Below are positions 44,110-55,269 of a stretch of DNA of 64,000 nt, in pieces (position 1 is the first letter of the stretch; each line of letters begins with the position of its first letter). The notes under the pieces were generated by a model. That model did not search any database and had not been told where the DNA came from. It worked only from the letters and a program-made list of their open reading frames with translations. Both the position numbers and the translations under genes were made by a program. Source of the stretch: Blasia pusilla (Eukaryota; Marchantiophyta; Marchantiopsida; Blasiales); contig CM114271.1 in assembly GCA_050084515.1 (NCBI GenBank), forward strand, positions 19,592,001-19,656,000, given 5' to 3'.

Positions 44110-44730
44110 CTACCCAGCAACAAAATCAGAGCATACATAGATATTCACTACTACACCTTTCCCCTTTTTCATTTTTTGAGTCAATTTCTCTGTAGCTTGG
44201 GGATCTGAAATCGGTGAAGTAGGCACATCAAGGCTGATCGGAAATCTTCTATGAGATGGCAAGCTGCGCCCTTGATGATTGGGGTGTGGCGTCCTCTGAC
44301 GTTTCAACCTAGACTCTCCCTCCATCGTGTATCTTCTTTCGTTGGTGGGCTTTCTCAGCTGATATGGGGGAGTCCCTTGGACGTCGAATAGGACGTCTTT
44401 TCTGGATCCCCCCACCCGATTTGGAATGTACCCTTTGTCGGATGACGCAGGGTGTTCTCGAAAAGGAAGGGAATCTTTTATTGCACCCTCGAAGCCAGGA
44501 GCGTACACGGGTGTTAGTCTTTCTCCCCTAGGAGGACTATTGTGGAAGTACGATTTCTTCCACCTACTCAAACACATGCAATCCTCTTGGGAAATGGGAG
44601 ACCACTTCGAACACTCCAATACATGGAGATCTGATGATTTCACATCGTAGTGTTTTTTTGATGATTTGCTCTTTGATACATTCTTTCCCTTTGCTTGTGT
44701 GGACTTCTTTGCTATGATCCAAGTTGCCAT
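44110..44730 (-). CDS. Hypothetical basic protein, 206 residues
   Basis: A continuous minus-strand frame from ATG (44730) to stop. The product is Lys/Arg/Ser/Pro-rich. It starts with MATWIIAKKSTQAKGKNVSK and contains HYDVKSSDLHVLECSKWSP, YIPNRVGGSRKDVLFDVQGT and an Arg/His-rich SRLKRQRTPHPNHQGRSLPS. No domain was recognised. It lies between repeats, so it may be a transposon-derived or captured exon. The length and lack of stops make it more than random but do not prove expression. Confidence 0.35.
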   Translation of the reverse strand: MATWIIAKKSTQAKGKNVSKSKSSKKHYDVKSSDLHVLECSKWSPISQEDCMCLSRWKKSYFHNSPPRGERLTPVYAPGFEGAIKDSLPFREHPASSDKGYIPNRVGGSRKDVLFDVQGTPPYQLRKPTNERRYTMEGESRLKRQRTPHPNHQGRSLPSHRRFPISLDVPTSPISDPQATEKLTQKMKKGKGVVVNIYVCSDFVAG

Positions 44731-44799
44731 TCTGCTTCGTTCTATGTTGTTGAGGTTGGGTGCAGGGTCGAGCAGTCGGTGCTAAAGAGAGAGGAGTAC

Positions 44800-45410
44800 T
44801 TCGAGAACTTCGGAAGCTATTGCCGAAGCTAAACTCGCACTTTGACAGACACTTGAAGAGCTGAAGCCGAAGTTGAACTCGCGCACCTGGACATGTAGTT
44901 CAAAAGCTAAAGCGGAAGCTATACTCGAACTTGGTCGGGAACTTGAAAGTAGGGGTTTTTGCCGATGGAGGTGGACTCAAGTTGCTAGACTTAGCAACTC
45001 GAGTCTTCAGGAGATGAATCCAAAGTTCAACCCGACTTCAAAGACTTGAGTACCTGGACTGCAACATACATATCAACATAAGTAGAACTTTGGAAGCTAT
45101 CGCCGAAGTTAAACTCGCACCTGGATAGACACTTGAATAGTTGAAGCCGAAGCTAAACTCACGCACCTGGACAGACACTTGAATAGCTGAAGCCGAAGCT
45201 AAACCTCACGCACCTCGACGAGCACTTGAAGAATTGAAGCGGAAGCTAAAATCGCACTTGGACAGGAACTTTAAAGCAGGGGCTTTGTTGACAGAACTGG
45301 AGTCGAGTTGGTAGACTTAGTAACTCGAGTCTTCAAGAGCTGAATCCGAAGTTCAACCCGACTTCAAAGACTTGAGTACCTGGATTGTAGCATACAGATC
45401 AACATAATTA
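44800..45410. repeat. Tandem duplication of about 310 bp with inner subrepeats
   Basis: Two halves (about 44800-45080 and 45090-45410) both contain GAAGCTAT.GCCGAAG, several AGCTGAAGCCGAAG/ACACTTGAA subrepeats of about 50 bp, and the tail AAGTTCAACCCGACTTCAAA followed by GACTTGAGTACCTGGA. The second half has an extra subrepeat. Confidence 0.85.
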
Positions 45411-46197
45411 GTAGTTGCACCTCTATTGGAATAGTATACAATAGAGCACAATAAGAATATTGTAGTAGACAATGGCACTTTGAGCTGCCTTGTAAGTGAG
45501 TTAACAAATCAATAAATCCCAGCAGCTAAAGCCTCCGTAACAATTCTATGGAGCCTGAAAGCAAACGTCACCTAAGCAGGGGTTGGAGTGTGCAGAATGA
45601 ATGGACTTTGTAATTTTCCATGCAAGCAATAAATACGTTGTTGCCTAAGCTTCTAAACCCTAAGAGCAGACAATGACAACCCTTCGAGGAATGAGAGGGT
45701 AACCTCATCGACGGCTGCCGCTTGTCAGACCGTATCTGTCTAAGTACAGAGTTTGAAAGCATTCAAAAGAAAACCGTTATAAAAATGCGGCGGATCTATG
45801 AAAGCCCTAAGACGTGGAGAAGCAGCCCGACACTCATCCACACGTGCAAAAATGCGATTAGTGTATACCCTCATAAGCGCAAAAGGCCACGTGTCAATAG
45901 CATAAGCGTTTGCCCAGCGAGAATGCATTCGCCCATAATAGTAAGGATGATGGCCCCACCGCTTTCCGCGGGGGTTTCAGGGTGCAAACCTAACGGATGT
46001 TTGACGCCAATCTTGGGTGTCTTGAGTGGTGGATGCCCTCTCTCCTTATGCGAAACTGTCTTGGACTCTGACGCAGTGGGATTGGTTGCAAATGGTTTTG
46101 GAGGTGTTCTTTTGAGTAAGCAGGTGGAGATCATCGTGCAGAGTGCGGGCAGAGGGGGGATTCTCGCGGGGTCTCAGAATGTGAGACTGCAGCGTAC
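45411..46197. other. 5' flank of FYV7-like gene
   Basis: Presumed promoter and leader. A 159-codon plus-strand ORF (45722-46201) runs across it and overlaps the FYV7 start by four bases. It has no motif and probably reflects GC-richer leader sequence. A TATA box could not be assigned. Confidence 0.45.
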
Positions 46198-48160
46198 ATG
46201 AAGGGGAAGCGCGATTTGAAGGCGCCCTGGCGTTCGCCCATGCCTGGGCATGCGCGAACGCCAGGGCTTCCGCCAACGAAATTTAAGCCGAAGAGCAGAA
46301 AGAAGCTTGGGGGTGGAGGTCTGAGCCTGGAGGCGTTTGTTACTGCGAAGAGCAAGCCTGCCGTCAACCCTGCGGCGATACGTAAGTGGACCGTTTTGCA
46401 GGCCTCATTTATCTTCCGAAGTGTGGTACCCTGAGCGTCGATTTTATTGGACGTGGAGTCGTGGATGCATTTGTACCTATCGTGTCTGGATTATCAAGAC
46501 ATTCGCAGCCTTGCGCAATCGTGGAAAGAGAGTCTTGCTTCATAGAGATAAAAATTTTCCACCCAAGCTGTAAAACTGTGGACTTCAGAATGAGAGTCCA
46601 GTCCGATCTCATACAAACCTTCACCATTTTTGTCATGAGGATGGAGTTTCGTATGTTTGAACATGGTGTTTTTCACTGGTTGGTGTCTTGTATGGTCCGA
46701 TTCATGTAGGATTCCATTTTCCCATACATCAGAAGCTTGACGGTTCATCCCTAAATTTTCATTTCTGCTGTCATTCAGATGCTCCATGGCTGTCATGCAT
46801 TCTTTCTTGTCAAATGGGGTAATTTTCGTATCTGGAAGCTGTTGTGTATTTCTGAGTTTCAACTTTATGCTGCCATTCGTCAAGAACTGCAGGAGAGCAT
46901 CGGGAGTTTTATCAAAACGCGAAGAAGGTCAACAAGTATAAGAAACTTGTGAAGCGGCTTAATCAGGGAGATGGGAGCTCTGAGTCCCCGGTTAACGAAG
47001 TTGCCGAGAAGCAGGTATTTTCTCTCTATGCTGTTGCTTTCAAGTTCCTCTGCCATAGTTGTCACAGCTTCTAGTGAGCTGCAAACTGCAGGCATTCTGT
47101 GATATCCTCTTAGGCCATCCTAGCTCCTTGCACTGTCTATACAGGGCATGGGATGGTTTATTGGATAGCCAAAACGGACACTTCTGTATGAGGTCGATGC
47201 TCTCTTATTTGGCTCCTCTAGCTATCATCCGTCCGTCTTGTTCTGGTGCTTCCGTGCTACTGATTTTCAAATTTCTTTCATTCATAATGTCACAAAATTT
47301 CGTCCTCTCTGCCTGTTCTCACAAATCCCTGACATGTGTCGGAAAATCCGAAGGTATTGCTTTAGAATGGATCTGATGTCGTCAAAAGCGCTTTTGACTG
47401 ATTCAGGAGATGCTAGGTTGCTTTAACATCAAACTAACAGGGTTTCAAAGCCATATATCACAATGTTATCTCTTGATCCACTTCTCTCCCCCTCTCTGTC
47501 TCTTTTGTTGTAAGCCTTTTACCAAGGCCAAATGTGGACCAGACTTTATACTCAGCACAATTTCAAAGAAGAGGCTGCATAGTTGAAAGCTTAAGGATTC
47601 AGTCCCCTGCAGTATCAGTTACTCTACTTTAGCCCTGGTTGAAATCTCTGAATCGCTTTTGGATAAGGGACTGAGATGAAGTTGTGAATTTCTGAATGTT
47701 TTTCAGTGGAATCTATTTTTCCTCACCCTTTCTGCTGGTCTAAATTGATTCTAATGTGCTGGCTTTGTCTTTTCAGGCTGAAGAACGCTCCGATGATATT
47801 GGGCTTGACATCAGTGTCCCCAAGAAAACACAAGTGTTTAAAAGAGTACCATTTTTCAAGGATAACCAGAGTCTTCAATTCAAGGCTCTTAAGAAGTTTG
47901 AGAAGCAACAAAAGGGTGATGCACCTTCACGTTTGGAAAAGCTGAGGGAAGAGTTTAAAATGAAGAAAGAGGAAGAAGAGCAGTTGAGGAAAGAGAGGGA
48001 AGAGCTCTATACGTCACAGCGAGAGGCAAGAGAGAAGGCGCAACAGCAAAGGAAGGATGTGCAATCTAAAATGAGGAAGAAGACAGGTCGAGGCCAGCCT
48101 GTCATGAAGCACCGAATGCAGAACATCCTCGAGATGCTACAACGGGAAGCTAGTTGCTGA
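46198..48160 (+). CDS. FYV7: rRNA-processing protein FYV7-like (TAP26/CCDC59 family), three exons
   Basis: Fyv7 is a small basic nucleolar protein of the small-subunit processome, needed for 18S rRNA maturation. Exons 46198-46381, 46893-47014 and 47777-48160 have GT-AG borders and agreeing phases, giving 229 residues. Exon 1 ends with the plant-typical LGGGGLSLEAFVTAKSK and PAAI; exon 2 gives REHREFYQNAKKVNKYKKLV. Exon 3 has QSLQFKALKKFEKQQKG, a charged coiled-coil (KMKKEEEEQLRKEREELYTS), and the conserved C-terminus KKTGRGQPVMKHRMQNILEM. The start is the first ATG in frame with the conserved block. A near-perfect 42-bp hairpin lies in exon 1 and encodes part of a Pro/Arg-rich stretch. Gene end and splice sites are well supported. 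Confidence 0.92.
46225..46266. repeat. 42-bp near-perfect hairpin inside FYV7 exon 1
   Basis: Arms 46225-46237 (CCCTGGCGTTCGC) and 46254-46266 are exact reverse complements. An inner stem CATGC/GCATG continues after one mismatch, leaving a four-base loop (CTGG). It sits 27 bases after the start codon and is fully coding. Confidence 0.95.
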
Positions 48161-49665
48161 CACTCTACATAGCTAATGCTTTCACAAAGTCCACGGAAAC
48201 TTATATTCAAAGAGGAACTGCATCCAATCTTACCTATCCAACTGAACCACAGAGGTGGGGAAAGAGGACCACAGGTTCTGATGGTTCTCTTTTGCATTAT
48301 GGAGGCATCCCTGTGAGGGAACCCAACCAAACATGTGGGTTATCTGTGACAGGCAAGTGCTAGTGCACAATGTTCTCGTCACAGGAAGAGGTTCCTTGCT
48401 GCATGGACTGAATGCAGTATTTGAGATGCTGAACATGTGGATGGACTCGTCCATTGTGCTGGTCCTATACTGTGACGAGTATTCTCAATTACAAGGTTAT
48501 CAGTAGGTGTGGTCTAGCTCAGTGGTATTTGAGGGTTCATTTGTTACACCAATTGGGATACTGAGAATTTCACGATTAACAGGCCTTGCCAATAGAGCAA
48601 GAGTGGTGCTGGGATGGGAAAGGTCATCTTTCCAAGCATAGACATCCAAGTTGGTGACCAAATCACCAAATTTTGTATTGAGTGTAAAGTTATGGAAGAA
48701 TTTCAATCTCCTCCCAACAAAAGTCCAAAGATACTATTTCAGCTTCTGGTTTGCTTGCAGTCTCTGGGCAAGCCAAATCCAATGGGCCTGAAGTCTGAGT
48801 TCAAGGTCAGTGCACTTTTTCTACTTGGAACTTGTTGTATTCCTGGTAGGACTCCACCTGATTATGGACTGGAGGTTTGGGTAAATTTTACCAGGAAGGT
48901 TCTATGTTCTTGTGTGGTCATGAAGACGGGGAGGAAAGCATGGCAAGCCCATCCGGAGTTTATCAATGCATCTCTAGTCCTTGACTAGGCTGTAACTGGA
49001 GCAAGCATTTCAAGGAGCAAACAGATATGTTACTATGTCTGAGGTGGATCTAGCTCCCACAGGTGGGGCAGCCTAAAGGAATCTTGTTTGTTCGTAGCCC
49101 AGGCAAGTTTCCTAAAACCTGGCTTCATTCTCCGGAAATCTCTGTATGCACTGTTGTACCCTCCTGATTTTCTGACAGTACTGGATAACATCCAGTACTG
49201 GGTGTGATTGTGACAATAGATTAATATAGAACTACTTGTTCACTCCCAACTTTCTGACAGTACTGATCACATGAAGAATGCTTGTGACATTAGATGAAAG
49301 TGGAAATACTCATTTCTTCTCGTACTGAAAATCAGGGTGATGTGATCATTTCTTCTCCGCTTTCTCAAAAGCAAGGCTCTACAACTAACTCCACGGTCGA
49401 ATCCCCAGCCGTCATTGTACAGTTTGTAACGGGAGTGACTCGCTGGAAATGCTCGAAAGTCGAGTGACATAAATTCGGATTCTCGTGGTTATGGAGGCTC
49501 ACAACATTCCTCGCCACGAATCTTCCAATTTTTCAAATCTCGCGGTCGTGGGAGTCAGGGACGATGGGGTCACATGAACCCACGCATTAGAGGTCGTTCG
49601 GTGATTCGTCCGTGTGGCACCTAACAGTACTTGTCAGGTCGGTGACGAGTTTCTCTAGAAGCAAC
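48161..49665. other. FYV7 3' flank, no gene recognised
   Basis: Probably the 3' UTR followed by intergenic DNA. The longest ORF (48614-48988, 124 codons) has no recognisable domain. A near-duplicate phrase around TTTCTGACAGTACTG occurs at about 49172 and 49252. Confidence 0.45.
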
Positions 49666-49669
49666 CGAT

Positions 49670-49905
49670 ATAGCCCTCCCCAGTCCCACGAGGCCAGGGC
49701 TCGGCAAGGATTTTTATAGCTTCCCCAGAGAAATTTGAAAGTAGGTGGCAATTTCGCCGTTGTAGCCGGTTTTTTAAAAATTAACAAAGAAAACCAAGTT
49801 TTTTCGTTGGAACTTTTCCAGAATTTTCAGATTTGAACTGAAAATCACACATTTCCAACTGGTCGCTTTGACAAAGAATGCCGGTTCTTGTCGAGCATTG
49901 CCCAA
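49670..49905 (-). repeat. Repeat copy in inverted orientation to 19655-19850
   Basis: The reverse complement shares AAGAACCGGCATTCTTTGT, GGTTTTCTTTGTTAATTTTT, ACCGGCTACAA and AAAAATCCTTGCCGAGCC with the left copy, in the same order. Confidence 0.8.
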
Positions 49906-50264
49906 GTCTCGGCCCTGTTGTGTAGAAATGGGCAAGGATCCCAACGAAAACCATTGGCACCAGCAGGGCATTGCAGTTTTGCCACTATGAGCGATGGATC
50001 TCATAGCGATAGAGTCAAGTCGTGGCGTTGTTGAATTTCTTCCGTTCGAAAATGGTGATTTCATAGTTGAAAGATTGGATTATGGGAAGATACTCTCAAT
50101 GAAAATCGGATGATGGAATTGAAAAAAAATAAAATTCAAGTAGTGTGTGGCCACTACAATGGGTGGAGAAGAGAGTAATTAACATATACGCGCATGTGAC
50201 ACGTGGATAGTCTAGATGACATAGAAAAAAAACAACGAGCACTTGTAGAGGCCGTAAAGAGTAA

Positions 50265-50375
50265 GTGAAGGTCACAATCGGCTCGGAAAAAGGAAAAGGG
50301 GCAACTCCTTACCGACTAAACTCACAAACAATAGAGACATCATCGGCAACACCTGGAGAGATATGACTATCGGGA
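50265..50375 (+). repeat. Repeat shared with 19130-19250
   Basis: Same orientation as the left copy. Matches include AAACTCAC, CAATAGAGACATCATCGGCA and GAGAGATATGACTAT. Confidence 0.5.
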
Positions 50376-50789
50376 AGATTATGGAATGTTTTTTTTTCGT
50401 GAAATTAGTATGTGCCTATGCCAAGCAAGGGTTAAGAAGGATCCTTCTTGCACCCTTTTCCTGTATTAGTCAAATGAACGTAAATTATTAGAGGCGACAA
50501 GTTTCATAGTAGGAGGTCATCCCAAGGATGTGTGTCAAATAAGGGGATGTTTGTTACTGAGACGTCTGTCGCTAATAATAGTATACATGAGTTTTGGTGT
50601 TATCCGTTTGAAAAAAATTAGTCGTTATGACCAAGACAGTCGTCCATGGGTTGTGGCCATGAAAGTTGACACATCGGATGGACCAGGTCTGCTATACAAA
50701 ACCCTCTGGCTATTGATTCCAAATGCGGTTGGTGTTTCTTGACTAATGGCTAGTTTTCATCACACCAACAATGACATATATCCATACTA

Positions 50790-51042
50790 CTAGCTGGCGC
50801 TCGTGCAATGCACAGATGTATAATTTTTAATTGCCCATCCTAAATGTACAATTAAATTCGAGCAATCTTATTGGCTTAGATAACGAGCGATTCTATTGGC
50901 TAAAAGGACATGTGTTAGCCATAAATTCATTTTTTTTCTTGGTGCTCGTAGAATGTGAAATATTTTCTTGCTGCCCAATTATCACGTGTCAATCATAGAA
51001 GTGTTTACAAATCAAGAAGGCACTCTCCCATAATAATATAGA
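50790..51042 (-). mobile_element. Miniature Helitron, about 253 bp
   Basis: The minus strand starts TCTATATTATTATGGGAGAG after an A (51042) and ends with GTGCATTGCACGAGC, then CAGCTAG before a T (50790). Both ends obey Helitron rules. Non-coding. Related to 23457-23672, and its 3' stem resembles that of the large Helitron. Confidence 0.82.
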
Positions 51043-51045
51043 TTA

Positions 51046-51092
51046 GTAAGGTGTTTGCAAATCAAAAAGGCACTCTTCCATAATAATATAGA
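51046..51092 (-). repeat. Duplicated Helitron 5' end
   Basis: The terminal 45 bp of the miniature Helitron (GTTTGCAAATCAA.AAGGCACTCT and ATAATAATATAGATTA) is repeated immediately outside its 5' end. Confidence 0.85.
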
Positions 51093-51261
51093 TTAAGATA
51101 AATTTTTGGTTGAATATTTTTGTAAAATCTAACATGAAATGTTGAAAGCCTTTATTGGAAAAATAAACCTTAGTATCTCTCATCATTTTGAAAAATAATT
51201 CCCTTAATAAATTATTTTTCCAAAAGATAGTTAATTTTTTTTTTCTCAAAAAAGCTTGTTC

Positions 51262-51301
51262 GATATATATATATATATTTATATATATATATATATATAT
51301 T
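51262..51301. repeat. (AT)n microsatellite
   Basis: About 40 bases of AT dinucleotides with one interruption (ATTTAT). Confidence 0.97.
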
Positions 51302-53765
51302 TGAAAAAGTAACTAAAAATCAAATCCATATTCCCTTGTTCCATTTTATTCTTGGCTTAGTATAGGGTAATATTAAAAAAAGTTCTTGTGTGTGTGATTC
51401 ATATGTGGCATGCAAAGCAAAGAAAGTTTGTACAAAAGACGTTAATACGAATAACAATATGATTTTCATTTGGTTATTTTACCCGAAGTTTTGGTAGGCA
51501 AGTGTTAAGGGTGTTTCTTTTTTAAGCCCTCAATTTCATTTTGGGAGAAAGGGGAAGTGGGTTCACGGACTTGGATATTGTGAGATTTGGTAGCTTACTT
51601 CCCTTACCTAAGAAATGAAGAAGTGGGTTTATTTTAACTTATTTTAGATGGGATGGGGTGTTTCTATCCTAAATTATATTCAATTCCCTCTCCCAAGAAG
51701 TGGAGAAGTAGGGGTTAGTTTAGAGCGAGTATGATCTTTATTTCAGCATTAGATTAAGTTCGAGTGAAAAAGAAAAATACAAGTTTTTATCGGGATCAGA
51801 AATTATTCACTTAGGTTGTTCATTTAAAAAGGGAATGTTAGAACATTTTCAGACTATTGGAAATAATTGACCAACATCATGGTTGCAAAAGAAAGGACAA
51901 ATTCGTCAATGTTACTTGCACCTCATCTTAGGATTTCTTGGAAGGAGGTAGAGTAGGGAGTCTAAATCGTCTAAGTCAACATTGGAGCGGAAAATAAAGC
52001 TTGCATGACTGCATAATCCAAGGTCATCATGAATTTTTTTATGTCTCTTAGCTCAATTGGAGTTGTTTCTTCTATCCTCTTTCGATGTTTAATCAGCGTG
52101 CAATTCCTTTCAGAGCGGAAGAAATCCACATATGTGGGAAGAGATTGTAAGTGGTGAATGGTGAGTGGATTCCAGGTGGATAGGCTTAATGGAGAGGGGA
52201 AAAAAAGTTTTCAGTAGACATTGTAGAGGCCATAAATTTTGTTCACTAGCTTCCAAATTTGTGATTTTAAAAAAAAGTCCAAATATGATAACCCCAATCT
52301 AGATAATCCATTTTGGAGTAAAAAAATACACTTTTCAGGTCAATCATGCATCTACCAATCCAAAGCCCATCAAGTTTTAGTTGCCTTACTAGGTATATGT
52401 GAAAGATCTCACTATCTATATTATTAAAACATAGTTGAGACATCATTACACAACAAAATGATCAAGACATTAAGAAAATTTCTCTCACCATGCATTGCAT
52501 TTCAAGGGGACGTTAAGGGAAATTAAACGAGGTAGTGGGCAATTAAGGAGGTTCTTCACTACTCTTAAATATGGTTTATGCATATAAGCTATACTCCAAT
52601 ATGAATTAACCCATGCGTAGCATGATCATACCCCTAGTGTTTGTTGTGTCAATAACTTTAAATTACATAAATGACTTGGGAGATATATGTTGAAAAAAGC
52701 ATTCCGATTGAGTGGAATGCAAACCATATAACTAGGAATGTAACTCTCTATAGATTGATAATTAGAGCATTTCTTGCTAATCTTTCTGGTCTTTGGAGAT
52801 CTACACATACAAAATGCTTTCAAAAGATTTTGATGGAGGATGTTTTTCTTCCCATTTTTCTCTCCCCTCCCTAGAGTGATTTGATCCCCCATGCTCATAA
52901 GTTGATATTCTACAACTACACCATAGTCTCCAACACATCCTTAGAGGGAGTTTTTTTTAATTATTTACAAATGGGCCATTTCCTCTTTCCTTGATGCACA
53001 TTCTATCCCATGAGAGATAAAGAAGCGTTGTGAGTCTCAAGTGTATCTCAAGGTTGGATATATAGATGTTAAAAAAAATTTGGTGCATTCCACAAAACCA
53101 TGTGAGTCCTATGCACTAAGTGCAAGGAATGAAAATCTGCTGCATGCATGTGGAATGGGCATCATTAATCATGCTAAACCTTTGTTCTTTGTTTGTTAGT
53201 TCACTTATGCATGTTTGTTGAATTTTGCAATTGAGTTGAATTTTTGAATTGGGAGTGTCTTCTTGAGCTTAGAAATTCAACTAGCAGATTAGGGCATCTG
53301 TGACATGGCAATTTGTTTCTACACGGCAAAAATTTTAGTTGCTTTGGAGTTGGAGTTCTCATGTAGAGGGATTTCACTCCATATCCATGGAAAATTATGA
53401 ATCTAAAGCTCTTCATATTCCTTGGATAATGGGGGAACATTTAAATATTTTGTGAAATATTAGCGACTATGCAAATCAACATGATAAGAGGAGACATCTT
53501 GCTTTAATACAAAAATCTTTGCCATATTAGATGGGTAAATATTTTAGGTCTCATCTTACCATATAGAGGGCAATACCTCTTTTTGTGTAGTGGAATAGAG
53601 TTATTCCTAGAGTAATGCTATTTGATTTCGAGGTGGACTAGTTATTTTATACTCTCAATTTTCATTGCAAGAACAATGTAGAGTAGGTTTTTTTTTCTAT
53701 GAGAAAATTTGAAAGCTTTATGTGAAAACCTTTTGCTTGCTGACTTTTCAAAATTTCCAACACCG
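51302..53765. other. AT-rich stretch, no gene recognised
   Basis: Only short ORFs, none with a motif. No terminal repeats were found. Confidence 0.45.
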
Positions 53766-53771
53766 AGGTTG

Positions 53772-53855
53772 CACACGGACAAAGTCCGTGTCCGTGGACA
53801 TATATGTCCATGTCCACGGACTTATGTCCGTCCCTAGGACAGACATGTCCGTGTG
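53772..53855. repeat. Nested inverted repeats of a GTCCGTG motif
   Basis: An outer pair CACACGGACA (53772) and TGTCCGTGTG (ending 53855) encloses an inner 12-bp pair GTCCGTGGACAT/ATGTCCACGGAC around a short AT-rich loop, with further TGTCCGT copies between. A degenerate copy of the whole block lies at 54061-54155. Confidence 0.85.
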
Positions 53856-54060
53856 AGCACGAATACCCACGGCTTGCCCCTCCCGCAATGTAGATCTAGG
53901 CTTGGCCAGACAACACCCAGTCTAGGAATCGGACGCCCATTCTTGCCACCCGTTTGGTACTCTGCACCAAGCTTGCATCAAGCTTGCTTGGTATGTTCTA
54001 AGCTCGTAGTGGCCCACGACTAGGCCTTGTATAAGGCCCGCATTGGGCGGGCTCAAGGCC

Positions 54061-54155
54061 GAGGTTGTATGAGGATAAAGTTTGTGTCCATAGACATATC
54101 CATGTCCGTGGACTTACTTCCATCCTATAGAAGGACTTGTCCATGTGAGCCCCAT
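54061..54155. repeat. Degenerate second copy of the GTCCGTG block
   Basis: This follows the same order as 53764-53860 (GAGGTTG, ATAAAGT/CAAAGT, GTGTCCAT, TCCATGTCCGTGGACTTA, GGACTTGTCCATGTGAGC) with many substitutions. Confidence 0.8.
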
Positions 54156-54296
54156 CTCCCCCTTCTTTCTTATCCCTCCCACTTGCCTTCGTGATCCACA
54201 CTTTCTCCTTCCTTCCTCCTCCCACCTCCACTTCCTCCGTCCTTATTGTCCCGCCCACCCTTGCTTTGCCTTCCGCCATCAACTATATGTGTGGAT
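54156..54296. other. Pyrimidine-rich stretch
   Basis: Rich in CTTCCTCC-type motifs. ORFs on both strands here are low-complexity. Confidence 0.5.
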
Positions 54297-54672
54297 GTCA
54301 TGACCCTCATAACCAAACATGCGCTAATGCAAAACATCCAGATCCTAGTAGGCTCTCTAGGATGGATGCGTGTTGAAGAAGCAATCTCTTGAAGGAGACA
54401 TGAGACGTCAGACGCGAGTAAGGTTGAGCGTTTCATGTGTTAATAGTTGCAACTTGGGAAACCTTAACCAAACATGAACCAAGACTTGAGAATAGTCAAG
54501 TGTAAGAAGAGTCGGTTGCCAAAAAGGATGAGAACCGGAGTTGGAACTTGACAAGCTTTTGGGGTTTTTTTGTGTTTTAGGTCATAACGGCTAGACTTGA
54601 GATGCGTTCTAAACAACTAAGGTGGCATTGGAAAGCTTATGCAAAGCCAATTCCAACACATCAAAGATCTAG
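54297..54672 (+). repeat. Direct repeat, left copy
   Basis: Matches 56044-56432 in order: GACCCTCATAACCAAA, CTAGGATGG, GGTTGCCAAAAAG, TTTGGGGTTTT and GGAAAGCTTATGCAAA, ending CAAAGATCT. Divergence is substantial, with indels. Confidence 0.85.
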
Positions 54673-55269
54673 AAAAATGAATAAGTAAAGATTGAGAAAT
54701 TTCCTCTAAACTATCAGATGGATAGTTGGATTGAGGGCCAAAAAGAGTGGTCCGAGAGTACTTTCCCAAAGGTAGGTAGTTGAAGGTCGAAGAATCCCAT
54801 CAGTATATATAAGTGGGAGGATTTCCAAGGGTGCTTAGGACCTGAACTCCACTCTGGGGAGCCATTTGGCAAACCAAGTGCACATAATGGATTGGGAGGT
54901 TGGCGTTGGGATGTGAGCACCAAGCCAAGTCTAATGAAGAAAAATTTGGAGGTCACCCTTGGATTCCAACCTATGACTCAATTCTTGGGTCCCAGTTAGG
55001 GACTCATGCGGAGTTCATTGGATAGTTGGGATCGCTAGGCGTGCGAGCATTATCCATAAAGTTTGTCGCAAATCTGGGAAGACTTGTTGTGTTGGGAAGA
55101 GAGGAGTTAGGACCTGTTGCACTTGATGAATGGCCTAAGTTGGGAACTCAAGGGGTTGGAAGGCTGGTTGACCCAAACCAAGACTAGTGAGAGTGTGTTT
55201 GGGTGTAGATATCAAGAGAGTGAGCGTGTTCTATTGAATGTATCCTTCCGCAACATTTAAGTTTGACGT
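54673..55269. other. No gene recognised
   Basis: Unique sequence between the direct repeat and the hAT relic. Recurrent TTGGGA and GGACC motifs are present, but no ORF is of note. Confidence 0.4.

Noticed and set aside
45722-46201. 159-codon ORF just upstream of FYV7, overlapping its start by four bases
   Set aside because: No domain or homology is apparent, and such overlaps are not expected in plant nuclear genes. Leader sequence open by chance is simpler.
48505-48560. tRNA-like D-arm (TAGCTCAGTGGT)
   Set aside because: No anticodon arm, no properly spaced T-arm and no acceptor pairing follow. At best this is a short SINE or tRNA scrap.
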